Below are positions 1 through 11,375 of a DNA stretch of 64,000 nucleotides, one piece after another. How positions within the stretch are numbered: position 1 is the stretch's first letter; every line of letters starts with the position of its first letter. Source of the stretch: Paralithodes platypus. Its lineage: Eukaryota > Arthropoda > Malacostraca > Decapoda > Lithodidae. The DNA lies in NCBI GenBank assembly GCA_032716605.1, contig CM064572.1, positions 38,874,801 through 38,938,800 of the forward strand, in the 5' to 3' direction. A program made the translations under genes and the position numbers. A model generated the notes under the pieces. It saw only the letters and a list, made by a program, of their open reading frames with translations, had not been told where the DNA came from and made no database searches.

Positions 1-374
1 AGTCAGGAAGAGACGTCAACCTTGGTAGATACATACGATAATTTTATCAAGTCAGTATTCAATGCACCAAATAAATACATCCCCAAAAGAAAATTTAGAT
101 CAACACAGAACCAAACCAATGGATGAATAATAGACTATTAGATCTTCTAGGACAAAAGAGAGGAATATATAGAAAAATTAGAAAAGGCGAAATTCACCTA
201 CTTGCTTACTAGCAGAATCTATCAAGACAGGTAAAAAAGGATATTAGGAAAGAAAAAAGAAATTATGAAATTAAGGTTGCCAATGACTCAAAAAATAATC
301 CTAAAGCTTTTTACCAACTATATAAATCCAAGGTTAGAGATGTAATTGGTCCCCTTAAAACTTCGATAGGAGAA

Positions 375-2024
375 ATGACAGAAAATGATTTAGAAATGTG
401 CAGTACATTAAATAGTCAATTTCTTTCCGTTTTCACTAATGAAAATTTGGCACAGTTTCCAGAAGTCCGTAAGGTATATAGCGATAGTATAGAAAATAGG
501 TTAAGTACGGTTACTATAAGTAGAAATGATGTGCTTAAGGAAATTGACAGACTGAAACCTCATAAATCGCCTGGTCCTGATGAGGTATATGCTAGAGTAT
601 TACAAGAATGTAGGGATGAGTTAAGTTACCCATTAACATTTTTATTTAACAAGTCATTGGAGACAGGTATAGTTCCAGAAGCTTGGAAGCTTGCAAACGT
701 AGTTCCGATCTTCAAAAAAGGTGACAAATCAATAGCATCCAATTACCGTCCCATTAGTCTTACATCAATCATAGGAAAGCTACTAGAGTCAATTATTGCT
801 AGTAAAATTAGAAACCACTTAGATACATTTAATTTAATAAATTCTTCTCAGCATGGATTCACTCAGGGACGTTCTTGCCTTACTAATTTGCTTAGTTTTT
901 TCTCAGAGGTATATGAAGCAGTAGATAATGACAAGTCATATGATATAATATATTTAGATTTCAGTAAAGCTTTCGACAGAGTCCCCCATGAGAGATTGAT
1001 GAGAAAGGTTGAGGCGCATGGAATAGGTGGGGCGTTGTTGGGATGGATTAGGTCATGCCTAATTGGTAGGAAGCAGAGAGTCAGCATAAATGGTACGAAG
1101 TCAGAATGGGAGCAGTCAAAAGTGGTGTCCCCCAGGGATCTGTATTAGGTCCTCTGTTGTTTGTTATATACATAAATGACCTTGATGTAGGTATAACTAG
1201 TAGGATAAGTAAATTTGCAGATGATACCAAAATGGGGAGAACAATTGATTCAGATAGAGATATAGAGTGCCTCCAAAGGGATCTAGATACCTTACACGAA
1301 TGGTCAGTAAATTGGCAGATGAAGTTTAACATTGACAAAATGCAAGGTATTAAAGATAGGGAAGATGCATACAAATGTTAAATATAAACTAGCTAATGTG
1401 GAATTAGAAAACTCGAATTGTGAGAAAGATCTAGGTGTGTTTTGTTAGCAATGATTTGAAGCCTAGACAACAGTGTATAAGCGTTCGAAACAAGGCAAAC
1501 AGGATTCTCGGGTTCATCTCAAGGAGTGTGAGTAACAGAACTGCTGATGTTATCTTAAAACTGTACTTGTCATTAGTGAGACCCCATATGGATTATGCTG
1601 TTCAATTTTGGTGTCCTTATTACAGAATGGACATAGATTCATTGGAGAGAGTACAACGTAGAATGACAAAATGATCCATAATATTAGAAATCTTCCGTAT
1701 AAAGAAAGGTTGAAGAAATTAGGCTTACATTCGTTAGAGAGACGCAGAGTTAGAGGGGATATGATAGAGGTGTTCAAGTGGGTTAGTGGGATTAACAAAG
1801 GGGACATGACAAATGTACTAAAGCTCAGTGATAGCGAAAGAACTCGTACCAATGGTTTCAAATTAGATAAATTTCGTTTCAGAAAAGATATAGGCAAATA
1901 TTGGTTTGGTAACAGAGATGTAGATGGGTGGAATGGACTACCAAGTGCTATAGTGGGATTAAAAACGATAGGGAGCTTTAAGATAAAATTGGATAAGCAT
2001 ATGGACGAGAAGGGTTGGGTGTGA
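375..2024 (+). pseudogene. LINE-A ORF2 reverse transcriptase (frameshifted)
   Basis: RT domain of a CR1-like LINE, which would prime reverse transcription at the nicked target. The first open stretch (375-1148) holds KSPGPDEV (residues 64-71), an FKKGD...NYRPISL block (113-129) and the catalytic-Asp motif YLDFSKAFDRV (193-203). A frameshift near 1110 moves the reading to 1106-1381, which has SGVPQGSVLGP and the second catalytic motif FADD. Another shift leads to 1435-1674 (SLVRPHMDYAVQFW), and a last one to 1671-2024, the conserved CR1 C-terminal region ending LDKHMDEKGWV. At least three single-base shifts break the frame, so this copy cannot make a full protein. They may be real or sequencing errors: the inverted copy is open across part of the same region (2360-3226). 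Confidence 0.9.
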
Positions 2025-2216
2025 AGGGGGATCAGCAGGGTTGGGCCAATCAGCGCTCTGCAGACCCCCGTAATCCTGCGTTAATCTCTAACCGTTTTGG
2101 TAAGATGATCCTCAGGGTATTAGAGTGTTGAGCCTATATTTGGGCTTTGTAATTGGGGTTGTGTGGGACAGGGATCTGCCTTGCTTAGGCCAATCGGCTT
2201 TCTGCAGACTCCCATT

Positions 2217-2243
2217 TTCTTATGTTCTTATGTTCTTATGTTC
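2217..2243 (+). repeat. 8-bp 3'-terminal repeat of LINE-A
   Basis: Three tandem units of TTCTTATG plus a partial one end LINE-A copy 1. Families related to CR1 end in such 8-mers, which are thought to act in template recognition and priming. This fixes the 3' end of the element. Confidence 0.8.
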
Positions 2244-2359
2244 ATTATAGGCTCAACACTCTAATACCCTGAGGATCATCTTACCAAAACGGTTAGAGAT
2301 TAACGCAGGATTACGGGGGTCTGCAGAGCGCTGATTGGCCCAACCCTGCTGATCCCCCT

Positions 2360-3637
2360 TCACACCCAACCCTTCTCGTCCATATGCTTATCCAATTTTA
2401 TCTTAAAGCTCCCTATCGTTTTTAATCCCACTATAGCACTTGGCAGTCCATTCCACCCATCTACAACTCTGTTACCGAACCAATATTTGCCTATATCTTT
2501 TCTGAAACGAAATTTATCTAATTTGAAACCATTGGTACGAGTTCTTTCGCTATCACTGAGCTTTAGTGCATTTGTCATGTCCCCTTTGTTAATCCCACTA
2601 ACCCCCTTGAACACCTCTATCATATCCCCTCTAACTCTGCGTCTCTCTAACGAATGTAAGCCTAATTTCTTCAACCTTTCTTTATACGGAAGATTTCTAA
2701 TATTATGGATCATTTTTGTCATTCTACGTTGCACTCTCTCCAATGAATCTATGTCCATTCTGTAATAAGGACACCAAAATTGAACAGCATAATCCATATG
2801 GGGTCTCACTAATGACAAGTACAGTTTTAAGATAACATCAGCAGTTCTGTTACTCACACTCCTTGAGATGAACCCGAGAATCCTGTTTGCCTTGTTTCGA
2901 ACGCTTATACACTGTTGTCTAGGCTTCAAATCATTGCTAACTATCTCCCCTAGATCTTTCTCACAATTCGAGTTTTCTAATTCCACATTAGCTAGTTTAT
3001 ATTTAACATTTGTATGCATCTTCCCTATCTTTAATACCTTGCATTTGTCAATGTTAAACTTCATCTGCCAATTTACTGACCATTCGTGTAAGGTATCTAG
3101 ATCCCTTTGGAGGCACTCTATATCTCTATCTGAATCAATTGTTCTCCCCATTTTGGTATCGTCTGCAAATTTACTTATCCTACTAGTTATACCTAAATCA
3201 AGGTCATTTATGTATATAACAAACAACAGGACCTAATACAGATCCCTGGGGGACACCACTTTTGACTGCTCCCCATTCTGACTTCGTACCATTTATGCTG
3301 ACTCTCTGCTTCCTACCAATTAGGCATGACCTAATCCATCCCAACAACGCCCCACCTATTCCATGCGCCTCAACCTTTCTCATCAATCTCTCATGGGGGA
3401 CTCTGTCGAAAGCTTTACTGAAATCTAATATATATATCATATGACTTGTCATTATCTACTGCTTCATATACCTCTGAGAAAAAACTAAGCAATTAGTAAG
3501 GCAAGAACGTCCCTGAGTGAATCCATGCTGAGAAGAATTTATTAAATTAAATGTATCTAAGTGGTTCTAATTTTACTAGCAAAATTGACTCTAGCTTTCC
3601 TATGATTGATGTAAGACTAATGGGACGTAGATAATTG
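2360..3637 (-). pseudogene. LINE-A copy 2 RT, C-terminal half
   Basis: Reading leftwards, a short frame at 3204-3452 has LDFSKAFDRVPHERL, the RT motif A, and SGVPQGSVLGP. After a shift near 3230, a 288-residue open frame (3226 to 2360) has FADDTKMG (the catalytic Asp pair), SLVRPHMDYAVQFW and the CR1 C-terminal region. The product would be the palm, thumb and C-terminal part of the LINE reverse transcriptase. It is broken by the frameshift and by LINE-C upstream. Confidence 0.88.
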
Positions 3638-4553
3638 TCATGTTGGGCCCAATTTGGCAATGATTTTCAATGCGGATAATGTAAAGTACTACATGGTCGG
3701 ATACCTAAATGAAAAGCAAACTATTCGATGAATGCACTCAGCTTAAATAAGAAACTGATCTGGGAGTAACAATATCCCTAAACGAGTCAACATGTTTCAT
3801 TGTGTTAAAGGCAAACAAATAATTGCTTTATAGGCAGGTCATTTGAGCATAAATCCCAAGAAGTTATCCTAACCCTTTACAATTCCTTAGTCCGCCCTTC
3901 TGGAATACCTGTTCAATCCTGGTTTTATTACCAAAAAGATATAAACAAGCTAGAAACGAGTTCAACGTAGAGTTACCAAAATGATACCTAGCCTAAAGAA
4001 CAAACCATACGAAGAGCGTCTTAGAGAATTAAATCTATTTCCTTTAACCCCAGCGCAGATTAAGAGGCGACTTAATTCAAGTGTTCAACCATCAGCATCG
4101 ACAATGACTGTATAACTCCACTATCGACCAATCTAATTACACGCGGGGGAAACGGTTTTGCAAAATTATTGGTAAATCTTTTAACTCGCACGAATCTAAG
4201 AAATCTTCTTCATCGAGTTGTCAACTTGTGGAATGGGCTTCCCCGGAGCGGTATAGACTGCAGCACCGTTGATTCATTTAAATTCCGCCTAGACAAATAT
4301 CTCGCATCAAACCCGCGACTGACTGCGTTTGTAAATGAATAACTTTATCCTCCCCTCAGTTACTAACCCATATGTCCCCTACTAACTTCCTAGTCCTGCC
4401 ACGATAGTGGCAGGGCAGTAGTTCCCTTTCCAATGTTCCCTTACCCACTAAAGGCTAAACCCCACTGTTGGACCAATTGATCCTCAGTGTTTTGGAGGAC
4501 AAGCAACCTAGAAGGGTCACTAGATCTGTTGTTGCTTGATTTCCTTTCCTTTG
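3638..4553 (+). mobile_element. LINE-C: 5'-truncated CR1-like element of another family
   Basis: Inserted in LINE-A copy 2 and flanked by TAATTG at 3632-3637 and 4554-4559, a target-site duplication. It carries the C-terminal part of a CR1-like RT on the plus strand, then a 3' UTR ending in TTTCCTTTCCTTTG. The same 3' end recurs at 13610-13890 (overlap copy) and at 55239-55322. Strong 5' truncation is typical of LINE insertion. Confidence 0.85.
3889..4342 (+). pseudogene. LINE-C RT C-terminal fragment
   Basis: Conceptual translation in shifting frames gives the RP-W-YY-KDI-KLE block, then MIPSLKNKPYEERLRELNL. It ends with HRVVNLWNGLP and SFKFRLDKYLA before a TAA at 4340-4342. These are the conserved C-terminal landmarks of CR1-like LINE proteins, and they differ in sequence from LINE-A and LINE-B. 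Several frameshifts are present and no catalytic motif remains. Confidence 0.8.
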
Positions 4554-5541
4554 TAATTGGATGCTATTGATTTGTCACCTTTTTTGAAGATCGGAACTAC
4601 GTTTGCAAGCTTCCAAGCTTCTGGAACTATACCTGTCTCCAATGACTTGTTCAATACAAATGTTAATGGGTAACTTAACTCATCCCTACATTCTTGTAAT
4701 ACTCTAGCATATACCTCATCAGGACCAGGCGATTTATGAGGTTTCAGTCTGTCAATTTCCTTAAGCACATCATTTCTACTTATAGTAACCGTACTTAACC
4801 TATTTTCTATACTATCGCTATATACCTTACGGACTTCTGGAAACTGTGCCAAATTTTCATTAGTGAAAACGGAAAGAAATTGACTATTTAATGTACTGCA
4901 CATTTCTAAATCATTTTCTGTCATTTCTCCTATCGAAGTTTTAAGGGGACCAATTACATCTCTAACCTTGGATTTATATAGTTGGTAAAAAGCTTTAGGA
5001 TATTTTTTGAGTCATTGGCAACCTTAATTTCATAATTTCTTTTTTCTTTCCTAATATCCTTTTTTACCTGTCTTGATAGATTCTGATAGTAAGCAAGTAG
5101 GTGAATTTCGCCTTTTCTAATTTTTCTATATATTCCTCTCTTTTGTCCTAGAAGATCTAATAGTCTATTATTCATCCATTTGGGTTGGTTCTGTGTTGAT
5201 CTAAATTTTCTTTTGGGGATGTATTTATTTTGTGCATTGAATACTGACTTGATAAAATTATCGTATGTATCTACCAAGGTTGACGTCTCTTCCTGACTTA
5301 AGATGACAGGTGCCTGAGACGGGGTACACTCATTTGGACACCTGGATCGACTTAATTTTTTGATCATAGGGTCCGCTAATAGGGCTCTTCTTAACCCACC
5401 ATAATTGGCTTTTCTAAAGTCAGGTATTAATGTTGTATTCTCTCTGGAATTACCTTTCCATTGTATATTAAAATACACAGAATTGTGGCCACTATTTCCT
5501 AGGTGGTCCCCTATCTCTACATTATTTACCATAATGTTCAT
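4554..5541 (-). pseudogene. LINE-A copy 2: endonuclease-RT linker and RT N-terminus
   Basis: Two minus-strand open pieces. The first (5541-4954) holds the end of the endonuclease (GDHLGNSGHNSV, the SDH-type motif with Asp changed to Gly) and the basic linker with KYIPKRKFRSTQNQPKW. The second (4924-4520) begins MTENDLEMCS and holds KSPGPDEV and FKKGDKSIASNY, where LINE-C interrupts it; the last codons of that frame read into LINE-C. A frameshift near 4950 separates the two. The intact counterpart across the LINE-C site is copy 1 at 375-1148. Confidence 0.87.
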
Positions 5542-6269
5542 TGTTACTGAAAACTAAATCGAGAATATTATTACCTCTAGTCGGCGTATCTATGAATTGA
5601 AATAAAAAACTATCTTGTACTACCTCTATAAACTCCTCAGAATCAGAGTCTCCTATTTGATGCTGCCAATCTATATTCGGAAAATTAAAATCCCCCATAA
5701 TGCACACATTGCTAAACCTTGATGCCATTTTAATTTCCTCCCATAATGACGTTCCGTCATTTCTACTCATATTTGGCGGTCTATACATAACTCCAATAAC
5801 TATGGTCTCACTACCTTCGTTAACCTCTACCCAAACACTTTCATTATCGTTATTTAGTCTAATACCTGATTTAATACAGCTTTTTTAATGTACTCCTGAC
5901 AAACACTGCTATACCGCCACCCCTCTTACTTGTTCGGTCATATTTAAACAAACTATATCCTGGTATATCAAATTCTGCTAAAAAATGCCTGGTTTCTGTA
6001 TTAATCCACGTTTCAGTTAGCGCTATTATGTCTATATTTTCTTTGCTAACAAGGGCTCTAAGTTCGTTCATTTTGTTACATAGACTCCTACAGTTTGTGT
6101 AATATACTCTCAATTTATTTCTTTTCTTTATACCTAATTTACCTTTGTTTTTAGCGACATTTCCATCTTCCGTTGCACCATCACTACTATCATTTGCATT
6201 ATAGTCATCATTTTTAGCATGAGACTGAATATCCTTATCGCTTTCGCCTGACGCTAAAACTTGTTCCAT
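5522..6269 (-). pseudogene. LINE-A copy 2 ORF2 N-terminus: APE-type endonuclease
   Basis: The first ATG at 6269 opens ORF2. The acidic N-terminal stretch is followed by the apurinic-like endonuclease that nicks target DNA: YYTNCRSL (active-site Asn), LTETW (catalytic Glu), RGGGIAVFV, YRPPN and GDFNFPNIDW. A one-base insertion in a T run near 5881 splits it into 6269-5871 and 5788-5522, and an extra base near 5533 shifts it again. The second copy (14956-15627) is open through GDFNFPNIDW, so at least one of these breaks is copy-specific or a sequencing error. Confidence 0.88.
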
Positions 6270-6296
6270 TTAACCTCTCACTCTCAATATTTCTGT

Positions 6297-7332
6297 TCAA
6301 AACCCCACAACCACCCTATCTAAAGAACTAGCTAATGTAGAAACCCCTAACCGTGAAAGATGAACCCCATCCCTTGCGTACATCCCATCTCTCCCATAGA
6401 AACTAATCCCAGTTATCAATGAATGGTATTGCTTTTCTCTTTCCAATATCTCTCCAAACGGCCATTGACACCAATCGCCCTGGATGTCCATTCCTTGGGA
6501 ACTCCTCTTCTGGGTAGGATACAATGTACTACAGGGATCCCTCCCTTCATCCTAACTTTATCTAACACATCCCGATGCTGCTGCAGCAGTTCCTCACTTC
6601 TACCCTTACCAACATCGTTACTCCCGGCACTGAGACAGATAATGGGGTTTCTCCACTATCTTCCAAGATGTGGTCCATCTTCTCTAAAACCCTCCCAACT
6701 CCATGGCCAGGCAGACACACAACCTTCCTAAGTTTAGTGCGGGTAGCCCTAACTAAATGTCTTACCATGGAGTCGCCCACAATCGACACAGACTTACCTT
6801 CTCGGGACACAGACTTACCTTTCCCTCGGGAGGATCCAGCAGCTGCAGTTGGAGAACCCCCGGTGGTGGCAGAAGCTCCCTTGGTGGTGGTGGTGGTGGG
6901 GGTAGTGGTGGTGGTAGGTAGCACAGCGGCAGAGGTTGGAGCTGAGTCGGCGGCAGGCACTTCGGTTATTCCTCCCTTATCCTGACTCTTTTCCCTCACA
7001 TTCGTCTCGCAAAGGAGAGAATGTATTTGTCACACTCATACCTATTCTACTATCCTGCTTCTTGAGTGTGACTTTCCCACCCCCATTTTTAAACAACCTG
7101 CCATGAATCAATTTTTCATCAACTTCCTCCCTTTTCCCCGTACTTGACTTTATTTCCTCTTGGCTAAGCTTGTAAGCTAGATTTCGTCTTTAATCAAATC
7201 CACTTCCCTCTGAAGTTTAACATTAACCTCCCTTAGAGCCAAGACCTCTTCCTTCACCACAACCATCTCCTCTCTTACCTGGAGAATAAGATGATGCAGA
7301 TCAGTAAAGGACTCGCACTCCATACCTGCCAT
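6297..7332 (-). pseudogene. LINE-A copy 2 ORF1: coiled coil plus SGNH-esterase-like domain
   Basis: The likely start is the ATG at 7332 (MAGMECESF). The first ~50 residues form a leucine/valine/glutamate heptad-rich coiled coil, likely for trimerisation. A Thr/Ala/Pro-rich linker follows, then an SGNH hydrolase-like domain with the GDSM block and YARDGVHL. The GSND block is lost to frameshifts near 6650 and 6530. ORF1 proteins with such esterase domains are known from CR1-clade LINEs, where they probably act in RNP assembly or membrane association. The overlap copy at 15624-16136 is open. Confidence 0.85.
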
Positions 7333-7683
7333 GATCCCAATAAGCTTAGCGAGGAGCAAGAAACTAAGTACAGAAAAAACAAAAACAAGTAAACTAACAG
7401 CTAAAAACTGAGCTATAACACTTTTATATAACACGAGTGCACTGCCCCCAAACACAGGTAGGTGTAATGGTCACTAAAGGTCACTGGTAAGTGGTCCGGG
7501 CAGGAGCTCAGATTAACACAACCTTCTCCTGTCACTGACTGAACTAGACTCTGTCACTGACTGAACTAGACTTATGTGTAAGTATGTGTGCGTGAAGGGG
7601 CTAAACAGCTCGCGTGGTATACTTACATACATCACTCGGACTAAATCTCTATCTATATTGAAACGCCCACTCCAGGATGTCTA

Positions 7684-7685
7684 GT

Positions 7686-7768
<83 letters not shown>

Positions 7769-7950
7769 TTCCACGTTTCATCACTGGAATTTTAATTGTA
7801 AAAACACCATATAATGTCGTAAAGTAAGAAAGAGAGAGAGAGAGATAGAGAGAGATAATTCCACGTTTCATCACTGGAATTTTAGTTATAAAAGCACCAT
7901 ATCATGTCGTAAAGTTTTTAGGAGAGAGAGGAGAGAGGACGGAAAGGAGA

Positions 7951-8000
<50 letters not shown>
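7684..8000. repeat. (AG)n tracts with a duplicated ~65-bp spacer
   Basis: Three AG-dinucleotide tracts (7684-7766, about 7829-7857, about 7921-8000) alternate with two similar spacers that start GATAATTCCACGTTTCATCA and end with a TGTCGTAAAG-type motif. The spacer plus AG tract is a short tandem duplication. It lies directly upstream of the LINE-A 5' end. Confidence 0.9.
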
Positions 8001-8002
<2 letters not shown>

Positions 8003-8089
8003 GCATTAAGAGCACTTGCTGTATGGTTACAGTAATTTCGCATCTATTTTATGCACATGAATTATAAGCATAATCTTCAAAATTTAAAG

Positions 8090-8182
8090 ACACACACCCA
8101 CACACAACACGTACACACACAACACACACAAACACCACACACACACACACAACACACACAAACACAACACACACACACACAT
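8090..8182. repeat. (CA)n-rich microsatellite
   Basis: Compound ACACAC/AACAC tract, matched at 17370-17455 in the second copy. Confidence 0.9.
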
Positions 8183-8260
8183 TAATTATAATAATATTTA
8201 GGTTCATGTCATACTGAATGTTCTGGAGCAGTTACTTCATATACCAAGAGAGAGAAATAC

Positions 8261-8523
8261 AGTTAACCTCTTGAGGATTATGACACGTTTTATTCTGGCT
8301 ATCATTAGACGATTTTAGCAGCTTAGGAAGGATCTGCGTGAGTTAAAGGGGTGAATACTATCTCAATCCAACACGCATTTTGAAGGATCTATGGGAGTTA
8401 AAAAGGTAAATTCTGCTGTCTCAATCACCCTCTGACTGCCACATACCCTTCCTGACTGGATCACATCATACCAATAACAGCCAGAAATAGAGACACCAAT
8501 TGTGTCTTGGTATCCTCAAGGGG
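8261..8523. mobile_element. TTAA-flanked MITE, first contig copy
   Basis: Starts after TTAA with CCTCTTGAGGATTATGACAC and ends with the inverted ATCCTCAAGGGG. The same element in the second contig is at 17541-17789. Internal sequence (CTGGCTATCATTA, GCAGCTTAGGAAGGA) is shared with the MITE at 50913-51120. Confidence 0.6.
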
Positions 8524-8925
8524 CTACAGTGTATGGAGGGAAAGCCGGTGTCCACAACGAGTGCATTTTCCGAACAATTTTTCGATAAGCAAGTTTTTTG
8601 CTCGTACTATTTTTTGAGGCTCTTTTTGCATTGGCAATCGGAAACTAGATCAAGGTATATGTTAGCTAGTTTAATATAATGAACTTAATTATGATGCTGC
8701 CCACTACAATGGCTCATATACAGTGACGGAAAAAACTCCGTGTGACACCGCCTTAAGCCATGACTTTTGAGAGTGACTGTAGAAGCTCCGTAAGGGGTCA
8801 GTAAGGAGCGAGTTATTTCCAGGCAACCTAGAACGTGACTCGTCTTACCTAAACTCGTGGGAAAATCTTTGGCAACAATATACGAATAATCGTAGTATTA
8901 GTAATAGTAGTAGAAAAAAATAGTA
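8524..8925. other. No recognisable feature
   Basis: AT-rich sequence without a credible frame or repeat. It matches 17790-18180, apart from extra bases in homopolymers here. Confidence 0.5.
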
Positions 8926-8929
8926 CGGA

Positions 8930-9700
8930 TAACAACTCAAAGTGGGTTTTTTCACAATTAACTCGGGGGAGGTTATAGTAGCATTAGACTGTACTGATAC
9001 TCAGAAATTGGTTGATATATTTTCATTAAACCTTCAAGAACATATTTGGGCATGAGACGGTACGGACACTCCGAAGTGGGTTTTATAAATTAAACGGGAC
9101 AGGACACATTGGGCATTAGAGTGGACTCACATCCAGAAGTAGGTTTATTAATTAAACTGGCAGAATAACATTTTGGGCATTCAGACTGTACGAGATATTT
9201 CAAAAATGAGTTGCCTAATGTAAACTGGCTGGATAACATTTGGGCATTAGACGGTACCGATACTACAGAAGTGGGTTGTATAAATTTAAATCACATGAGA
9301 TAGTTGGGCATTAGACGGTGTGGATTCTCAGAAGTTGGTTGTATTACTTAAACTGACGGGATCTTTAACCTTACGGGAGGATATTTTAGTATGGGATACT
9401 CAGAAGTGTGGTTGTATTCCTACTCTCAGGAGGATAATTGGACATATGATTGTAATGTACACTCAGAAGTGGGTTGTCTTTAATAATCTCGTAGAGGATA
9501 CTTGTGGCCATTAGACTGTGCACAAACTCCGAAGGGGGTTGCATTAAATAATCTCGCAGCATATTCATAAGCGGGTTGTAATATTATAACTCGCAGGCTA
9601 TAAGGGCATCAGAATGTAACGGAAAACTAAGAAGCGGGTTGTATTAAATCAAACTGTACGGAAAAACACAGAGGGCGGTTTGTCCCTTAATAATCTCGCT
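8930..9700. repeat. ~64-bp minisatellite, noisy copy
   Basis: About a dozen degenerate units with CTCAGAAGTGGGTTGTATTA and TTTGGGCATTAGACTGTAC. Spacing and sequence are disturbed by single-base indels compared with the cleaner copy at 18187-18950. Confidence 0.85.
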
Positions 9701-9827
9701 GGGGTCGGTGAAGATGAAGGGGCCTTAACTTGACAGTGACTAAACTTAAAACCGGGCACTTTTAGCACTACGGGGAGGCGTAGCATCTTATAATGCCTGC
9801 ACTTTGGTGCGGGCAGGGGTTTGGGTG

Positions 9828-9854
9828 CGAGAGAGAGAGAGCGAGAGAGAGAAT

Positions 9855-9890
<36 letters not shown>

Positions 9891-10018
9891 TAGTGAGAGA
9901 GAGAGAGAAGGAAGGTTGAGGTTGATTAAAGAACAGAGGGTGAGAGGAAAAATACCACACATTTGTGAGAGTAAGTGTGTGTGTGTGGGTGTGTGTGTGA
10001 AGAGAGAGAGAGAAAGAG
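9828..10018. repeat. (AG)n and (GT)n tracts, first contig copy
   Basis: Interrupted GAGAGA tract at 9828-9908 and GTGTGT/AGAGAG at about 9975-10018, flanking a short non-repeat stretch. The equivalent in the second contig is 19062-19262, where the AG tract is longer and uninterrupted. Confidence 0.85.
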
Positions 10019-10102
10019 GATGATATACTGTATAGTCATACAAATACATAGAGAATAGCACACACAAGGTCTCTCTCCCTCTCTCTCTTTCAAGGGGGTT
10101 AA

Positions 10103-10319
10103 CCCTTTCTGTACCGGCGACTTCTTTTTTTATTTTCTTCTAGTTACTATTAGAACTATTGTAATTCAGTTTTAAAAAAAGGATCTCCAGCAATTAACAG
10201 TTTTTGCAATATCTCAATTAAACCTTTATACTAACACAGATCCTTGTTAATTAAGCTGCAAAAAATATCTAAATATAGCTAGAAATAAAACGAAAAACAC
10301 GTCGCGGTGACAGAAGGGG
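10103..10319. mobile_element. TTAA-flanked MITE (CCCTTTCTGTACCGG ends), first contig copy
   Basis: Flanked by TTAA at 10099-10102 and 10320-10323. The termini CCCTTTCTGTACCGGCGAC and the inverted CGCGGTGACAGAAGGGG form a TIR of ~20 bp. No coding capacity. The cleaner copy is at 19348-19556 and a relative is at 49935-50140. Confidence 0.8.
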
Positions 10320-10323
10320 TTAA

Positions 10324-11095
10324 GGAAGAAAGAGTAGACAACGCATACCATCGTACTATAAAAACTAGTTCATTCTGCTCTCTCTCTCTCTGTTACAACA
10401 CACAACAACACAAACACAATTATCCACATTTATCCACTAACCTAAATAACTGGACCCAAGGCTAAACATGCTTCCACACTACATATCTTAACAAAGGCCA
10501 AGCTAACATTTATCAAAACCTAGTCCATGCTTTGGTCTCCACCAATTAAACGTCCATATTTGATCAAACGCTGGAGTTTTTTTCGCATGTACAGTTGGCA
10601 CACATCGTTTCTGTTCCTCGTTTGTGAATCTTATGTAAGAACGAAAAGTAGCATAGATTAATTGCGAATATTTTAGTATTAATTATCACTTGAGTGGTCT
10701 GATGAGTAAACAACTGCACAATAACTACACTCGCAAATCAATCACAGAACATTATAATTTCATGTTCAGAGCACCCAAGAGGAACATAATTTATGTGGCC
10801 AACTGCACATTTCATTTAATTTTGTATTTATATGTTTTTGTATTATTATTAATTAGTATTATTTTTTATTTTTTTAATGTGGTATCATCGATCGCTAAAG
10901 ATTAAACAAACCAAAATCGGAGGCTTAAAAGGCTTACTGACGTCGGGCTATCTGGTTTCGTGAATTCCACATACTTGAATATGTACCAGTGTATGTGAAA
11001 AACGAAATTTTCTTGTTTCACAGCTTGCCCTTTAAACAATCAAAGATAATAATAAGAGTGATCTCCTTAGATAATACTGCTATAATACAGTATAT
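10324..11095. other. AT-rich sequence without recognised features
   Basis: Contains short CT and CA runs near 10380-10420 and an AT-rich block at 10800-10880. No coding region supported. Same as 19561-20280. Confidence 0.5.
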
Positions 11096-11097
11096 CT

Positions 11098-11113
11098 ATT
11101 ATATATATATATG

Positions 11114-11145
<32 letters not shown>

Positions 11146-11370
11146 TATATATATATAGATTATATATATATATATATATATATACTATATATAATAGATA
11201 TATCGATATATATATATATATATATTATATCTATATATATCTATATATATTATCTATAGCTATCTATATATCTTCTCTATATATCTATAGTATATCTATC
11301 TAATATAGATATATATCTATAAATATTCCTATATATATATCATATTATATATAGTATATACTCATATATC
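11098..11370. repeat. Degenerate (TA)n tract
   Basis: TATATA interrupted by many single-base changes, whereas the same tract in the second contig (20283-20534) is nearly pure. This contrast is one of the signs of poor consensus at the end of contig 1. Confidence 0.85.
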
Positions 11371-11375
11371 TCTAT

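Larger units (their letters stand above)
1..2243 (+). mobile_element. LINE-A copy 1: CR1-like non-LTR retrotransposon, 3' half
   Basis: The window opens inside the linker between endonuclease and reverse transcriptase of a CR1-like LINE. It continues through the RT and C-terminal domain to a 3' UTR ending in an 8-bp tandem repeat at 2217-2243. The same family recurs on the minus strand at 2244-7660 and again after the N gap, which defines its consensus. CR1-clade LINEs characteristically end in short tandem repeats rather than poly(A). This copy is nearly identical to the 3' part of its inverted neighbour, so it is a recent insertion. The 5' part lies outside the window. Confidence 0.9.
740..3637. 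repeat. Large inverted repeat made by two LINE-A copies tail to tail
   Basis: Bases 740-2144 are repeated inverted at 2244-3637 with only scattered substitutions. The ~100-bp loop (2145-2243) is the last part of the 3' UTR of copy 1, which copy 2 lacks. A transcript crossing it could fold into a ~1.4-kb hairpin. It is either a head-on pair of insertions or a fold-back assembly artefact. Confidence 0.85.
2244..7660 (-). mobile_element. LINE-A copy 2, nearly full length, split by LINE-C
   Basis: Minus-strand LINE-A in two pieces: 2244-3637 (RT C-terminal half and 3' UTR) and 4554 to about 7660 (5' UTR, ORF1, endonuclease, RT N-terminal half). LINE-C lies between them. Removing 3638-4553 plus one TAATTG rejoins the RT reading across ASNY-RPISL. 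The 3' end is cut about 90 bp short of the family end. The 5' boundary is approximate and falls just before the (AG)n tract at 7684. The layout matches the CR1 plan: ORF1 with coiled coil and esterase-like domain, then ORF2 with APE endonuclease and RT. Confidence 0.88.

Noticed and set aside
7653..7874. Frame of Ser-Leu repeats
   Set aside because: Translation of an (AG)n microsatellite. The same applies to frames at 9649-10067 and 18975-19338.
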